Assembly: GCF_003432115.1 (NCBI RefSeq)
Contig: NZ_QWDC01000001.1
Span: 2,041,420-2,105,419 of the forward strand
Direction: 5' to 3'
Length of the DNA stretch: 64,000 bases
Source of the DNA: Mucilaginibacter conchicola
GTDB taxonomy: Bacteria > Bacteroidota > Bacteroidia > Sphingobacteriales > Sphingobacteriaceae
This document shows, in pieces, positions 54,534-62,865 of this stretch (the stretch's first letter is position 1; each line of letters starts with the position of its first letter). The notes under the pieces are model-generated. The model made no database searches. It was not told the DNA's origin and saw only the letters and a program-made list of their open reading frames with translations. The position numbers and the translations under genes are program-made.

Positions 54534-54563
54534 AAAAAAATCCTTCCAAATGAATGAAAGGAT
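54534..54563 (-). terminator. Terminator after the NlpC/P60 gene
   Basis: On the minus strand ATCCTT (54563-54558) pairs with AAGGAT (54545-54540), followed by seven T residues. It ends just upstream of the CapA-like start codon, so the two genes are separate units. Confidence 0.75.
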
Positions 54564-54589
54564 CCGGAATTCAATTTAGGTGTATTTAG

Positions 54590-55183
54590 TTAGTTAGTCG
54601 GCTTTTCATCGAATTTCTCATCAGATGATGCTGAAGCAGAAAATTCGTTTTTAAATGAATCTAATATACGGCCGCCTTTATAAAAATAACGGCTGTAATA
54701 AGCTTCGTCCAGGTTGCTGATGGCCACACCTTTTGATGAAGCGTGTGCAAACCTGCCATTGCCAAGGTAAATACCTACGTGCGATATGCTGCGGCTGTGA
54801 ATTTTAAAGAATACCAGATCACCTTCTTTAAGATCATCTTTACCTACCGGGCTCACCATGCTGAAAATATCGCGTGAGCTGCGGCGGATAGACATGTTAA
54901 ATACATCGCTGTACAATTGCTTTGTAAACGCAGAGCAATCAATACCTTTACGAGAACTGCCACCAAAACGGTAAGGAGTACCTATCCAATCATACACAAA
55001 GTGAAAAAGTTTCATGTTTGAGGTTGCAGAAGCCGCAACACCCATAATTTGAGAGAGGTAATCTTTAGCTAAACTTTCTTGCTCAGCGGCTTCAGCTGCT
55101 GCCTGGGTTGGAACGCTTTTTGTTTGGGCCTGAGCTGCTAATCCGCTCAGAAATAGTGCAATAGCAATCGTAAATTTCTTCAT
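54590..55183 (-). CDS. NlpC/P60 (C40) peptidoglycan endopeptidase
   Basis: A 197-residue exported cysteine peptidase with signal peptide (MKKFTIAIALFLSGLAAQAQ). Catalytic Cys83 in GIDCSAFTKQLY, His135 in SHVGIYLGNGRFAH and the third polar residue His147 are all in place. It cuts stem peptides of murein. No cell-wall-binding domain is attached. A well-matched promoter lies upstream, giving a leader of about 65 bases, and a terminator follows, so it is a single-gene unit. Confidence 0.93.
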   Translation of the reverse strand: MKKFTIAIALFLSGLAAQAQTKSVPTQAAAEAAEQESLAKDYLSQIMGVAASATSNMKLFHFVYDWIGTPYRFGGSSRKGIDCSAFTKQLYSDVFNMSIRRSSRDIFSMVSPVGKDDLKEGDLVFFKIHSRSISHVGIYLGNGRFAHASSKGVAISNLDEAYYSRYFYKGGRILDSFKNEFSASASSDEKFDEKPTN

Positions 55184-55256
55184 TTAATCACTTTGTATTT
55201 GTCTAATTAGGACGACAAATGTTTCTTAAACTGGACAGTATGTCTATTGTTGGGTA

Positions 55257-55287
55257 CAAAACTATCCAATTAAACCAATTATCCAAA
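55257..55287 (-). promoter_or_regulatory. Canonical Bacteroidota promoter of the NlpC/P60 gene
   Basis: On the minus strand TTTG (55287-55284), a 19-base spacer and TAGTTTTG (55264-55257) match the -33/-7 consensus, both elements fully. It is the best promoter match in the window. Confidence 0.65.
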
Positions 55288-55610
55288 TTATATTTGAAAA
55301 TCGTTTAAGTAAATATTTTTACACGTTCGTTAACTTTTCTCTTTGTACGGTAAAAATATTGCAAAGGTTATTGATGTAAATCATAAATCTTACATTCGCA
55401 CTTTTAATATGCACGCATAATTTTTTTATGAAAAGATTATTGTGCAATTATTTGCTAATACACAATCGTAAAACGAGGTAAGCGCTTATAATCCAAAGGA
55501 TATTTTGTGTTACGGTAAAATAACAAACGGCGGCATTGCGTCACAACCACGCAAAGTGTCAATTTTGCACAACAAATTCGTTGCAGTTTCGGTTATTTGC
55601 AGGATATAAT

Positions 55611-55618
55611 TAGATTTG
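55611..55618 (+). promoter_or_regulatory. -7 element of pdhA
   Basis: TAGATTTG matches TAnnTTTG; TTTC at 55587-55590 is a possible -33 element with 20 bases between. The ATG follows 29 bases later. Confidence 0.5.
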
Positions 55619-55647
55619 CACTTTCTCATAGAAACTTTATTTATTAA

Positions 55648-56643
55648 ATGAGTTCAATCGAAATAACTAAAGACACCTACCTGATGTGGTACGAGTCTAT
55701 GCTACTGATGCGTAAATTTGAAGAGAAGACCGGTCAATTATACGGTCAGCAAAAAATACGCGGATTTTGTCACCTATACATCGGTCAGGAAGCTGTTTTA
55801 GCTGGTGCCATGTCTGTTATCCGCCACGAGGATAGCATGATCACCGCTTACCGCGATCACGCCCACGCTTTAGCAAAAGGTACATCACCAAACGCCATTA
55901 TGGCCGAGATGTACGGTAAAGCTACCGGCTGTTCAAAAGGTAAAGGCGGTTCAATGCACATGTTTGATAAAGAGAACCACTTTTACGGCGGTCACGGTAT
56001 TGTAGGCGGCCAGGTTCCACTGGGTGCAGGTATCGCTTTCGCCGAGAAATTTAAAGGTACCGATAACGTAAACATTGCCTACATGGGTGATGGTGCCGTT
56101 CGCCAGGGTGCTTTAACAGAAACCTTTAACATGGCTGCCCTTTGGAAACTGCCTGTTATTTTCATTTGCGAAAACAACGGTTATGCAATGGGTACCTCAG
56201 TTGAGCGTACTACTGCACAAACTGATATTTATAAACTGGGCTTACCTTATGGTATCCCTTCATCACCGGTTGATGGTATGGACCCTGTTGCGGTACACAA
56301 TGCAATGGATGAGGCTGTACAACGCGCCCGCCGTGGTGAAGGCCCTACCTTCCTTGAAATGCGTACTTACCGTTTCAAAGGCCACTCAATGAGCGACCCG
56401 CAGAAATACCGCACCAAAGAAGAGCTTGAAAGCTACAAAGCCAAAGACCCTATCGAGATAACAAAACTTGCTATCGAGAAAAATGGCTATGCTGATGAGA
56501 AATGGTTTGAAGAGATAGAAGCGAAAGTAAAAGCACAGGTTGAAGAGTCTGTGAAATTTGCTGAGGAATCACCGTGGCCAGAGGCATCAGAACTATACAC
56601 TGATGTTTATGTTCAACAGGATTACCCTTACATCCGCGACTAA
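55648..56643 (+). CDS. pdhA: Pyruvate dehydrogenase E1 component, alpha subunit
   Basis: A 331-residue E1-alpha, of normal length. The thiamine-diphosphate/Mg motif is GDGAVRQGALTETFNMAALWKLPV with ENNGYAMGT following, and the phosphorylation-loop region YRFKGHSMSDPQKYR is conserved. With E1-beta it decarboxylates pyruvate and passes the acetyl group to the E2 lipoyl arm. The E2 gene follows after 118 bases; E1-beta and E3 are not in the window. An AT-rich inverted repeat lies between the two genes. Confidence 0.95.
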   Translation: MSSIEITKDTYLMWYESMLLMRKFEEKTGQLYGQQKIRGFCHLYIGQEAVLAGAMSVIRHEDSMITAYRDHAHALAKGTSPNAIMAEMYGKATGCSKGKGGSMHMFDKENHFYGGHGIVGGQVPLGAGIAFAEKFKGTDNVNIAYMGDGAVRQGALTETFNMAALWKLPVIFICENNGYAMGTSVERTTAQTDIYKLGLPYGIPSSPVDGMDPVAVHNAMDEAVQRARRGEGPTFLEMRTYRFKGHSMSDPQKYRTKEELESYKAKDPIEITKLAIEKNGYADEKWFEEIEAKVKAQVEESVKFAEESPWPEASELYTDVYVQQDYPYIRD

Positions 56644-56655
56644 TTATTTGAATGG

Positions 56656-56738
56656 TTGAATTAATGAATTACTGATTTACTGAATTAAATCGCTAAGCAT
56701 AATATCATTGTTCAATAATCAATAACTCATTAATTCAA
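56656..56738. repeat. AT-rich inverted repeat between pdhA and pdhC
   Basis: TTGAATTAATGA (56656-56667) is the reverse complement of TCATTAATTCAA (56727-56738). Other partial copies of TGAATTA lie between. It could form a long hairpin in the mRNA; the nearby AT-rich element at 21722-21816 has a similar style. Confidence 0.6.
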
Positions 56739-56761
56739 TAACTCTATATTAACTAAAATAT

Positions 56762-58441
56762 ATGGCTGAAGTAGTTAAAATGCCGAAAATGAGCGATACC
56801 ATGACCGAAGGTGTGGTAGCTAAATGGCATAAAAAGGTTGGCGACAAGGTAAAATCTGGCGATGTTTTGGCCGAGATAGAAACCGATAAAGCCACCATGG
56901 ATTTTGAATCGTACCAGGATGGTGTACTGCTGTATATAGGTATACAGGAAGGCAGCGCTGCCCCGGTTGATACCGTTATTGCCGTATTGGGTAAAGAAGG
57001 TGAAGATTATAAAGCACTTTTAGATGGCGAAGCTTCTGCTGCCGCCCCTGCTAAAGAAGAAAAAGCTGCAGACAAAAAACCTGCTGCTACTGAAGATAAA
57101 AAACCAGCTCCTGCTGCAGAGGCTAAACCAGCCGCTGCAAAAGTAGACCTGTCAAGCATCCCGGCTACGGTTATCCGCATGCCGTTGCTTAGCGATACCA
57201 TGACCGAAGGTACCATTGAAAAATGGAACTTTAAAGTTGGTGATAAAGTTAAAGCTGATGATTCATTAGCTGATGTTGCTACTGATAAAGCTACAATGGA
57301 AGTTGTAGGTTACGAAGCCGGCACACTGCTGTACATTGGTGTTAAAGAAGGCGAAGCTGCTAAAGTAAACGATATTATTGCTATTGTTGGTAAAGAGGGT
57401 ACCGATGTAACTCCTTTATTAAACGCACCTGCTGATGGCGCTCCGGCTGCTGAGGCTGCTCCTGCACAGGAAGAAAAACCTGCTGCTGATGCTGCTCCTG
57501 CCGCTGCAGCTTCTTCAAACGAAGGTTCAACTGCTGATGACAGCCGTGTAAAAGCGTCGCCATTAGCACGTAAAATAGCTAAAGAAAAAGGCATCAACTT
57601 AAATGATGTTAAAGGTTCTGCCGATGGCGGCCGTATCATCAAAAAAGATGTTGAAGGCTTTACCCCTTCTGCAAAAGCTGAAAGCGCTCCGGCTGCACAA
57701 GGCGCATCTGCTCCTGCTGCTGATAAAGCGCCTATCACTCTGCCAACCTTTACCGGCGAAGAGAAATTCAGCGAAAGACCTGTTACGCAGATGCGTAAGG
57801 CTATCAGCCGCCGTTTATCTGAGAGCTTGTTCACCGCGCCGCATTTCTATGTTACCATGTCTATCGATATGGACCAGGCAATTGCAGCCCGCGCTAAAAT
57901 GAACGACATCGCTCCGGTTAAAATATCATTCAATGATTTTGTTGTTAAAGCTGTTGCTGTTGCCCTGCGCCAGCACCCTGCTATCAACTCATCATTCCTT
58001 GGTGATAAAATTCGTACCAACGAGCACGTACACATTGGTGTAGCTGTTGCAGTTGACGAGGGCTTATTGGTACCGGTTGTGAAATTTGCTGATGGCAAAT
58101 CATTAAGCCATATCTCTGCCGAAGTAAAAGACTTTGCCGGCAAAGCAAAATCTAAAAAATTACAACCTGCAGAAATGGAAGGCTCAACCTTCACTATCTC
58201 AAACTTAGGTATGTTTGGTGTTGACGAGTTTACTGCTATCATTAACACACCAAACGCTTGTATACTTGCTGTTAGCGGTATCCAGGCGGTACCGGTTGTT
58301 AAAAACGGTGCAGTAGTTCCGGGTAACATCATGAAAGTAACCCTAAGCGCAGATCACCGCGTGGTTGATGGTGCAACAGGTGCTGCATTCCTGCAAACCC
58401 TTAAAGCGTTATTAGAAGAGCCTGTAAGGCTGTTGATATAA
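56762..58441 (+). CDS. pdhC: Dihydrolipoamide acetyltransferase, E2 of pyruvate dehydrogenase
   Basis: A 559-residue E2 with two lipoyl domains (lipoyl lysines Lys43 in ETDKATMDFES and Lys176 in ATDKATMEVVG), each followed by an Ala/Pro/Lys-rich flexible linker, then a peripheral subunit-binding domain (about 262-298, SPLARKIAKEKGINLNDVKG) and the catalytic domain (about 335-559) with the active-site motif HRVVDG. It forms the core of the complex and makes acetyl-CoA. The linkers are repetitive (AAPAAEAAPAQ type). A strong terminator follows. Confidence 0.96.
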   Translation: MAEVVKMPKMSDTMTEGVVAKWHKKVGDKVKSGDVLAEIETDKATMDFESYQDGVLLYIGIQEGSAAPVDTVIAVLGKEGEDYKALLDGEASAAAPAKEEKAADKKPAATEDKKPAPAAEAKPAAAKVDLSSIPATVIRMPLLSDTMTEGTIEKWNFKVGDKVKADDSLADVATDKATMEVVGYEAGTLLYIGVKEGEAAKVNDIIAIVGKEGTDVTPLLNAPADGAPAAEAAPAQEEKPAADAAPAAAASSNEGSTADDSRVKASPLARKIAKEKGINLNDVKGSADGGRIIKKDVEGFTPSAKAESAPAAQGASAPAADKAPITLPTFTGEEKFSERPVTQMRKAISRRLSESLFTAPHFYVTMSIDMDQAIAARAKMNDIAPVKISFNDFVVKAVAVALRQHPAINSSFLGDKIRTNEHVHIGVAVAVDEGLLVPVVKFADGKSLSHISAEVKDFAGKAKSKKLQPAEMEGSTFTISNLGMFGVDEFTAIINTPNACILAVSGIQAVPVVKNGAVVPGNIMKVTLSADHRVVDGATGAAFLQTLKALLEEPVRLLI

Positions 58442-58480
58442 GTCTTAAGGCGAAAGCCTTGAGTCCGAAGTCTTAAGATA

Positions 58481-58511
58481 AAAAGCGGCGAGTTGATCTC
58501 GCCGCTTTTTT
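58481..58511 (+). terminator. Rho-independent terminator after pdhC
   Basis: AAAAGCGGCGAG (58481-58492) pairs with CTCGCCGCTTTT (58498-58509) over 12 bp with a 5-base loop and runs into T residues. Confidence 0.9.
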
Positions 58512-58576
58512 GTTTTAAAGCATTTTCGGAAGCGGCCTACTTACAGAATGTGAATGGGGGCGACAATAACAACCAT

Positions 58577-58690
58577 GTCATTTCGAGCGAGCAGCAGGGC
58601 AGGTATGTGCAAAAGGGCGACGAGAAATCCTCTACGCGCGGCGTTTATATCTTAGAAGATTTCTCCTCGCTATCGTTCGTTCGAAATGAC
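58577..58690. repeat. Type A intergenic repeat, copy 5
   Basis: Starts GTCATTTCGAGCGAGCAGCA and ends CGTTCGTTCGAAATGAC, with inner AGAAGATTTCTCCTCG kept on the right and GACGAGAAATCCTCT on the left. The middle differs from the other copies. Confidence 0.8.
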
Positions 58691-58763
58691 ATAGCTTTAT
58701 AGATTATAACATGTCGGGATTTACATCACGAATTGTGTGAGCAAATCCGTGGTTGACTTATAT

Positions 58764-61025
58764 TTACTCATTCTCTTCCACAATCTTCTTCCCTCTCACC
58801 GCTTTCTCCTGTTTCAAAACAGGGAACTGCTGCTCCCATAAATTAAGGTAGGCTTCTTTCTTATCGATGAGTTCCTGATGGGTGCCTTGCTCAAGTACTT
58901 TGCCATCTTTCATCACTATGATACAATCGGCATCCATAATAGTGCTGAGGCGGTGGGCTATCAACAGGATAGTTTTACCTTGTTCGCGCAGTTCGCCAAT
59001 AGTCTTCTGGATGAATTTCTCTGAGGTGGAATCAAGAGCCGATGTTGCCTCATCCATGATGAGTATCTCCGGATCGCGGTAAAGGGCGCGGGCAATGGCC
59101 AGTCGCTGGCGCTGGCCGCCTGAAAGGTTACTGCCATTCTCGCCCAGGTAAGTATTGAAACCATTGGGCAGTTGCTCTACAAAATCAGTAATGCCAAGGT
59201 TGTTACAAATGGAGATCACCTTTTTCATATCCGGCTCAAAATCGCCAACGGCGATGTTCTCTAATACGCTGCCGGCAAACAGGTGTACTTGCTGTGGTAC
59301 TACGCTCACCAATCGGCGCAGGCTCTCGTTAGTAAAATATTTTATATCATAATCTCCAAACATAATGCTGCCTGATTGCAGCGGATACAAATTCTGCAGC
59401 AAAGCCAGTAAGGTAGTCTTGCCAGAGCCGCTCTCGCCTACTATACCGGTGGTTTGGCCTTTCTGAAGGGTCAAACTAAAATCATTAAAGATCTGCGCGC
59501 GACTGCCATACCTGAAACTGATGCTGCGGAAACGAATATCGCCAATCATATCGGGCGTTAGTTCTGTTTTGTTGGTTATCTCTTCACGCTCAAGGTCAAC
59601 GATCTCAAAAAGGCGATCGGCGGCTATAACCGCATCCTGCACGGTTTTATTCATCCCGATAAGGCTTGCAACCGGCCCCATAAAGTAGCCAATGATGGCG
59701 TAAAAGGATAGCAACTCGCCGGGAGTGATCAAGCTGTCTAAAACAAAGCCTGCTCCTGCCCAAAGCAGTATCACCGTGAACATACTGCTTACCAAACTAC
59801 TGCTGTTACCGATCCACAACGAGTTGGTACTTGATCTATAAATGGTTTTTAACAGTGTAACAAAACGCGTTTCGGTACGCAGGTTGGTATAATTCTCCAA
59901 CCCGAACTGTTTAATGGTGCTGATAGCTGTAACCGATTCTACCAGTTGGGTTTCCAAATCTGCGCTGTCTTCCATCAGCTTGCGCTGCGTGGTTTTGTTT
60001 ACTTTGTTAGAGAAATAGAAGATGATACCGTACAGTGGGATTATGGCCAGCATGATGAGCGCCAGCTTCCAGTAGTAGCTAAACATCAACACAAACGAAA
60101 AGATCAGGATAAAGAAGTTTACCGAAAAACCGATCAACACCTCGTTGATAAACAAACGGATTTTCACCGCATCGTTTATACGGGAGATGATCTCGCCCAC
60201 GCGCATGGTATCAAAAAAAGTTTGGGGCAGGCGCAGCAAGTGTTTATAATAGCCCAATATGAGGCGGGCATCAATCTGCTGGCCGGTCTTTATAGTGAGT
60301 AGTGTTTTGGAGTGGTTGATGATGACTTGCAGAAACAACACGCACACCATGATCATTCCCATCAGGTTAAGCAGGTTGCGGTTTTCGCCGGGGATAACAT
60401 TATCTACTATCTTTTGCAGGAAGATCGATGAGGCTAAGCCCATTATAGTGTACACTACCGAGCCAAATAGTACTTGTATCAGTACAGATTTATGCGGTTT
60501 TAACAGGAACCAGAAACGGCGCTCTACAGATATCTTCTCCGAGCCGGCCTCAAACATCTCGCCCGGCGATAGCAATACCAACACGCCCGACCAGATTTTT
60601 TTAAATTCTTCATGCGGTATTTCGTGCATTTCCCCATCCAATGGGTCCATCACCTGGATATGTTCGGGCGTGGCTTTATAGATCACCACATAATGATGCA
60701 GGTTGCGGATAACCACATGCGCAATGGCCGGCAATGGGATCTTAAACAAACTCTCAAACGGGCCTTTAACGCCCTTGGCAGATAAGCCGAGTTTAGTTGC
60801 AGCCTCTATCAAGCCTAAAATATTGGTGCCCTTTTGATCCGTTGACGCATATTGGCGAATACGGGCAATAGGCATATCCAAATGATAAAAAGCCGAAACA
60901 GATGCAAGGCAAGCCGCACCACAGTCGGTAATATCATGCTGTTTTATTTTTATTTTCTTGTTGTCGCGTTTGCTGGTAAACTTAGCCGCAAGCTTTGCCA
61001 GCCAGGTGGTTTTCTTAACTTCCAT
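58764..61025 (-). CDS. Peptidase-containing ABC transporter (C39 family)
   Basis: A 753-residue exporter that cleaves a double-glycine leader while moving the peptide out. N-terminal C39 peptidase (about 25-150): oxyanion Gln29, catalytic Cys35 (DITDCGAACLA), His111 (NLHHYVVIY) and Asp127 (VMDP), all intact. Six-helix membrane domain (about 175-460), then the ATPase with Walker A GESGSGKTTLLALL, signature LSGGQRQRLAIARAL, Walker B ILIMDEATSALD and His-loop IAHRLST. Its start overlaps the end of the HlyD gene by 11 bases. The substrate is very likely the small peptide encoded at 62299-62538. Confidence 0.95.
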   Translation of the reverse strand: MEVKKTTWLAKLAAKFTSKRDNKKIKIKQHDITDCGAACLASVSAFYHLDMPIARIRQYASTDQKGTNILGLIEAATKLGLSAKGVKGPFESLFKIPLPAIAHVVIRNLHHYVVIYKATPEHIQVMDPLDGEMHEIPHEEFKKIWSGVLVLLSPGEMFEAGSEKISVERRFWFLLKPHKSVLIQVLFGSVVYTIMGLASSIFLQKIVDNVIPGENRNLLNLMGMIMVCVLFLQVIINHSKTLLTIKTGQQIDARLILGYYKHLLRLPQTFFDTMRVGEIISRINDAVKIRLFINEVLIGFSVNFFILIFSFVLMFSYYWKLALIMLAIIPLYGIIFYFSNKVNKTTQRKLMEDSADLETQLVESVTAISTIKQFGLENYTNLRTETRFVTLLKTIYRSSTNSLWIGNSSSLVSSMFTVILLWAGAGFVLDSLITPGELLSFYAIIGYFMGPVASLIGMNKTVQDAVIAADRLFEIVDLEREEITNKTELTPDMIGDIRFRSISFRYGSRAQIFNDFSLTLQKGQTTGIVGESGSGKTTLLALLQNLYPLQSGSIMFGDYDIKYFTNESLRRLVSVVPQQVHLFAGSVLENIAVGDFEPDMKKVISICNNLGITDFVEQLPNGFNTYLGENGSNLSGGQRQRLAIARALYRDPEILIMDEATSALDSTSEKFIQKTIGELREQGKTILLIAHRLSTIMDADCIIVMKDGKVLEQGTHQELIDKKEAYLNLWEQQFPVLKQEKAVRGKKIVEENE

Positions 61026-62223
61026 TGGCTGCTTTTTGCGGTTTTTGATTAGAGAGTACGTTAGGGTTCAGCCAGTCGTCGGCTTTATCGTGCAGTAATT
61101 GGAACAGGCTGCGGCGGGTTACAAAGAAACGGGCTTGCAAGGTCATTCCTTTGCGCAGGTTGCCTTTAACGCCATTTTTTAGCTTCAGGGCATTCTTCTC
61201 CAACTTGCACCGTACCTTAAAAAAAGCCTGTCCGTTACTGTTAGATATATCGCTGGAGATAGAAACTATCTGACCCTTTACCATCCCCCATTCGTTATAA
61301 TCAAAGGCATCTATCTGGAAATTGCCTTTAGTGCCTACGCGTATTAGCCCAATATCTTTTGGCGATACATAGCTCTCGGCTATCATACCAGAATCAGGCG
61401 ATATCTCGGCCACCTGGTCATTGGCGGCCACAAATGCTCCGGGTTGCAATCCCTTAAATTCCTGCACGGTGCCGGTTACGGAGGCCTTAAGGGTATAAAA
61501 ATCTTTTTGTTGGCTGTAGTCGTTCTGTTGGGCGTTCAGTTCTTGTAACTTTATATTGAGGGCAGTGCGTTCGGCCTGCCATTGGCTCCGCTGCCCTTCA
61601 AAACCAACCTGCAATTCATTTTTGGCTGTCTCATAATCTAAACGTACTTTGTCGTATTCTGAGGCCGATAGCACATGGTTCTTGTACAGGTATTGGTAGC
61701 GGTTAAACTCGCGACCGGCGGCAGCGTACTGCACTTGTAGTTGTTTTATCTTTTGCCAGTACAATTTAAACTGAGAACTGTACATAGATGATTTCAATTC
61801 GGGATAACTGCTAAGGTCCGAACCTTTACTCATGGCTACCAATTTATCAAGGTCTTCGCGCTCGTTCTGGTATTCCTGTTGCTGGCTGCTTACCAACGAG
61901 TTTTGGTTCTGCAGCATCTCTGACTTTATTTTTACTAAAACCTGCCCCGCCGTTACATGCTGGTTCTCGCGAATAAAAACAGAATCAACCCGGCCACTCA
62001 CAGGAGATTTTACCTCATCGCGTTCGCCTATGGGCCTGATAATACCGGCGCTGTTAACACTCACATCAACCTTTATCAAAAACAACGAAATAAAAATGAC
62101 AACCACTGCCCCCACCACTATCTGGTAAATAATGAGGGTGTTAGTATGGTTTTGCTGAAAGTGGTACTCTGCAGAGTATTCAGCAATTTCAGCAGGGAAT
62201 ATGTTCTTGTTGCTATCTGTCAT
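61015..62223 (-). CDS. HlyD-family membrane fusion protein
   Basis: A 402-residue periplasmic adaptor with one N-terminal membrane helix (about 29-50, TLIIYQIVVGAVVVIFISLFL), a lipoyl-like first half (GRVDSVFIRENQHVTAGQVLVKI, about 88-110), a long coiled coil (about 115-255), the second lipoyl half (TLKASVTGTVQEFKGLQPGAFV) and a beta-barrel domain. It should join the C39 ABC transporter to an outer-membrane channel; no TolC-type gene is adjacent, so that partner is elsewhere. The transporter gene overlaps its 3' end by 11 bases. Confidence 0.93.
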   Translation of the reverse strand: MTDSNKNIFPAEIAEYSAEYHFQQNHTNTLIIYQIVVGAVVVIFISLFLIKVDVSVNSAGIIRPIGERDEVKSPVSGRVDSVFIRENQHVTAGQVLVKIKSEMLQNQNSLVSSQQQEYQNEREDLDKLVAMSKGSDLSSYPELKSSMYSSQFKLYWQKIKQLQVQYAAAGREFNRYQYLYKNHVLSASEYDKVRLDYETAKNELQVGFEGQRSQWQAERTALNIKLQELNAQQNDYSQQKDFYTLKASVTGTVQEFKGLQPGAFVAANDQVAEISPDSGMIAESYVSPKDIGLIRVGTKGNFQIDAFDYNEWGMVKGQIVSISSDISNSNGQAFFKVRCKLEKNALKLKNGVKGNLRKGMTLQARFFVTRRSLFQLLHDKADDWLNPNVLSNQKPQKAANGS

Positions 62224-62245
62224 TTAGTATTTTCACAACATAACA

Positions 62246-62269
62246 AAGGCCGCCATTGTTGGCGGCCTT
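62246..62269 (-). terminator. Hairpin between peptide and exporter genes
   Basis: AAGGCCGCC (62246-62254) pairs perfectly with GGCGGCCTT (62261-62269). On the minus strand it lies between the peptide stop and the hlyD start, with only a weak T run (TTTGTTATG), so it may be a leaky terminator or an mRNA-stabilising hairpin that lets the peptide be made in excess of the exporter. Confidence 0.65.
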
Positions 62270-62298
62270 CGCTATTTATTCGGAATTAACAGTTTAGC

Positions 62299-62538
62299 TT
62301 AGCTAAAGATGCTTTTGGTTAGCTGTTGTAAGCTGGCATCTATACCATTACCTAATGAGAAGCTGGTTGAGCTCGACTCATCACCGTCTTGTGTTTGGTT
62401 AGAAAACGATAACAGGTTACCTATACTTAGGCCACCTGCCAGGCCACTTTGTGACGATGAGTCGTTACCACCTAAGCCTAAAAGGCCACCACCGTTAACT
62501 TCCATTAACTCTTTCTCATTCAATTCTTGCATTTTCAT
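62299..62538 (-). CDS. Double-glycine leader peptide precursor (bacteriocin-like)
   Basis: A 79-residue precursor. The leader MKMQELNEKELMEVNGG fits the double-glycine consensus at every key position: Leu6 (-12), Glu10 (-8), Leu11 (-7), Val14 (-4), Gly16 and Gly17 (-2, -1). Cleavage would release a 62-residue core starting GLLGLGGNDSS; the core is rich in Ser and Gly, has no Cys, has one Lys and five acidic residues, and is therefore acidic and unmodified by thioether or disulfide bonds. Typical bacteriocins are cationic, so a signalling or surface role is also possible. It is first in the unit with hlyD and the C39 transporter downstream. Confidence 0.85.
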   Translation of the reverse strand: MKMQELNEKELMEVNGGGLLGLGGNDSSSQSGLAGGLSIGNLLSFSNQTQDGDESSSTSFSLGNGIDASLQQLTKSIFS

Positions 62539-62865
62539 AGTATGATTATTTAAGTATTAATGCCTACTCTTTTAAAGGTTTTCGGCCTATCCTTATTTAA
62601 TGTAAATCAGAACCGGTTCTGCCCAATAAAGTAACACGTACCGTGCCATGCGTGCCAAAAAGGCTTTGCTATAACACAACCAAGCGGGATAAGTTATTCG
62701 GTGGGGTTGTGAAGAGATAATACGATTTTCGTTAACGCTCACGTTAAACGCGCGTAGCCGAGGTTAAAAAACGTAACTAAGAAAATATTTTAACCTAAAA
62801 TGTATTTTTTTAAAATCCAAGAATAGAAAAATTACGTTAGTATTCGCATTGCACAATTTTTCACA
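62539..62865. other. Divergent regulatory region of the peptide-export module
   Basis: No gene seen between the peptide precursor (-) and the XRE regulator (+). It contains a 14-bp perfect palindrome (62608-62621) and two CGTTAA words in direct order (62730-62750). The regulator and the peptide unit probably share this region. Confidence 0.6.
62608..62621. promoter_or_regulatory. Perfect 14-bp palindrome, candidate operator
   Basis: CAGAACCGGTTCTG equals its own reverse complement. It is 70 bases upstream of the peptide start codon on the minus strand, a suitable place for binding by a dimeric regulator such as the divergent XRE protein. Confidence 0.55.

Larger units (their letters stand above)
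55184..55647. other. Divergent AT-rich regulatory region
   Basis: No gene seen. It contains the promoter of the NlpC/P60 gene (55257-55287), a weak inverted pair ACACAA (55460-55465) and TTGTGT (55505-55510), and a TAGATTTG element (55611-55618) 29 bases before pdhA. Its length suggests more regulation than the neighbours have. Confidence 0.55.
58442..58763. other. Gap with terminator and type A repeat
   Basis: No gene seen. It holds a small hairpin (CTTAAGGCGAAAGCCTTGAG, 58443-58462), the pdhC terminator (58481-58509) and a type A repeat (58577-58690), between the convergent pdhC and peptide-exporter genes. Confidence 0.7.

Noticed and set aside
57310..57834. 174-aa frame antisense to pdhC
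   Set aside because: An artefact of the Ala/Pro-rich linkers of E2, which leave the opposite strand free of stops.
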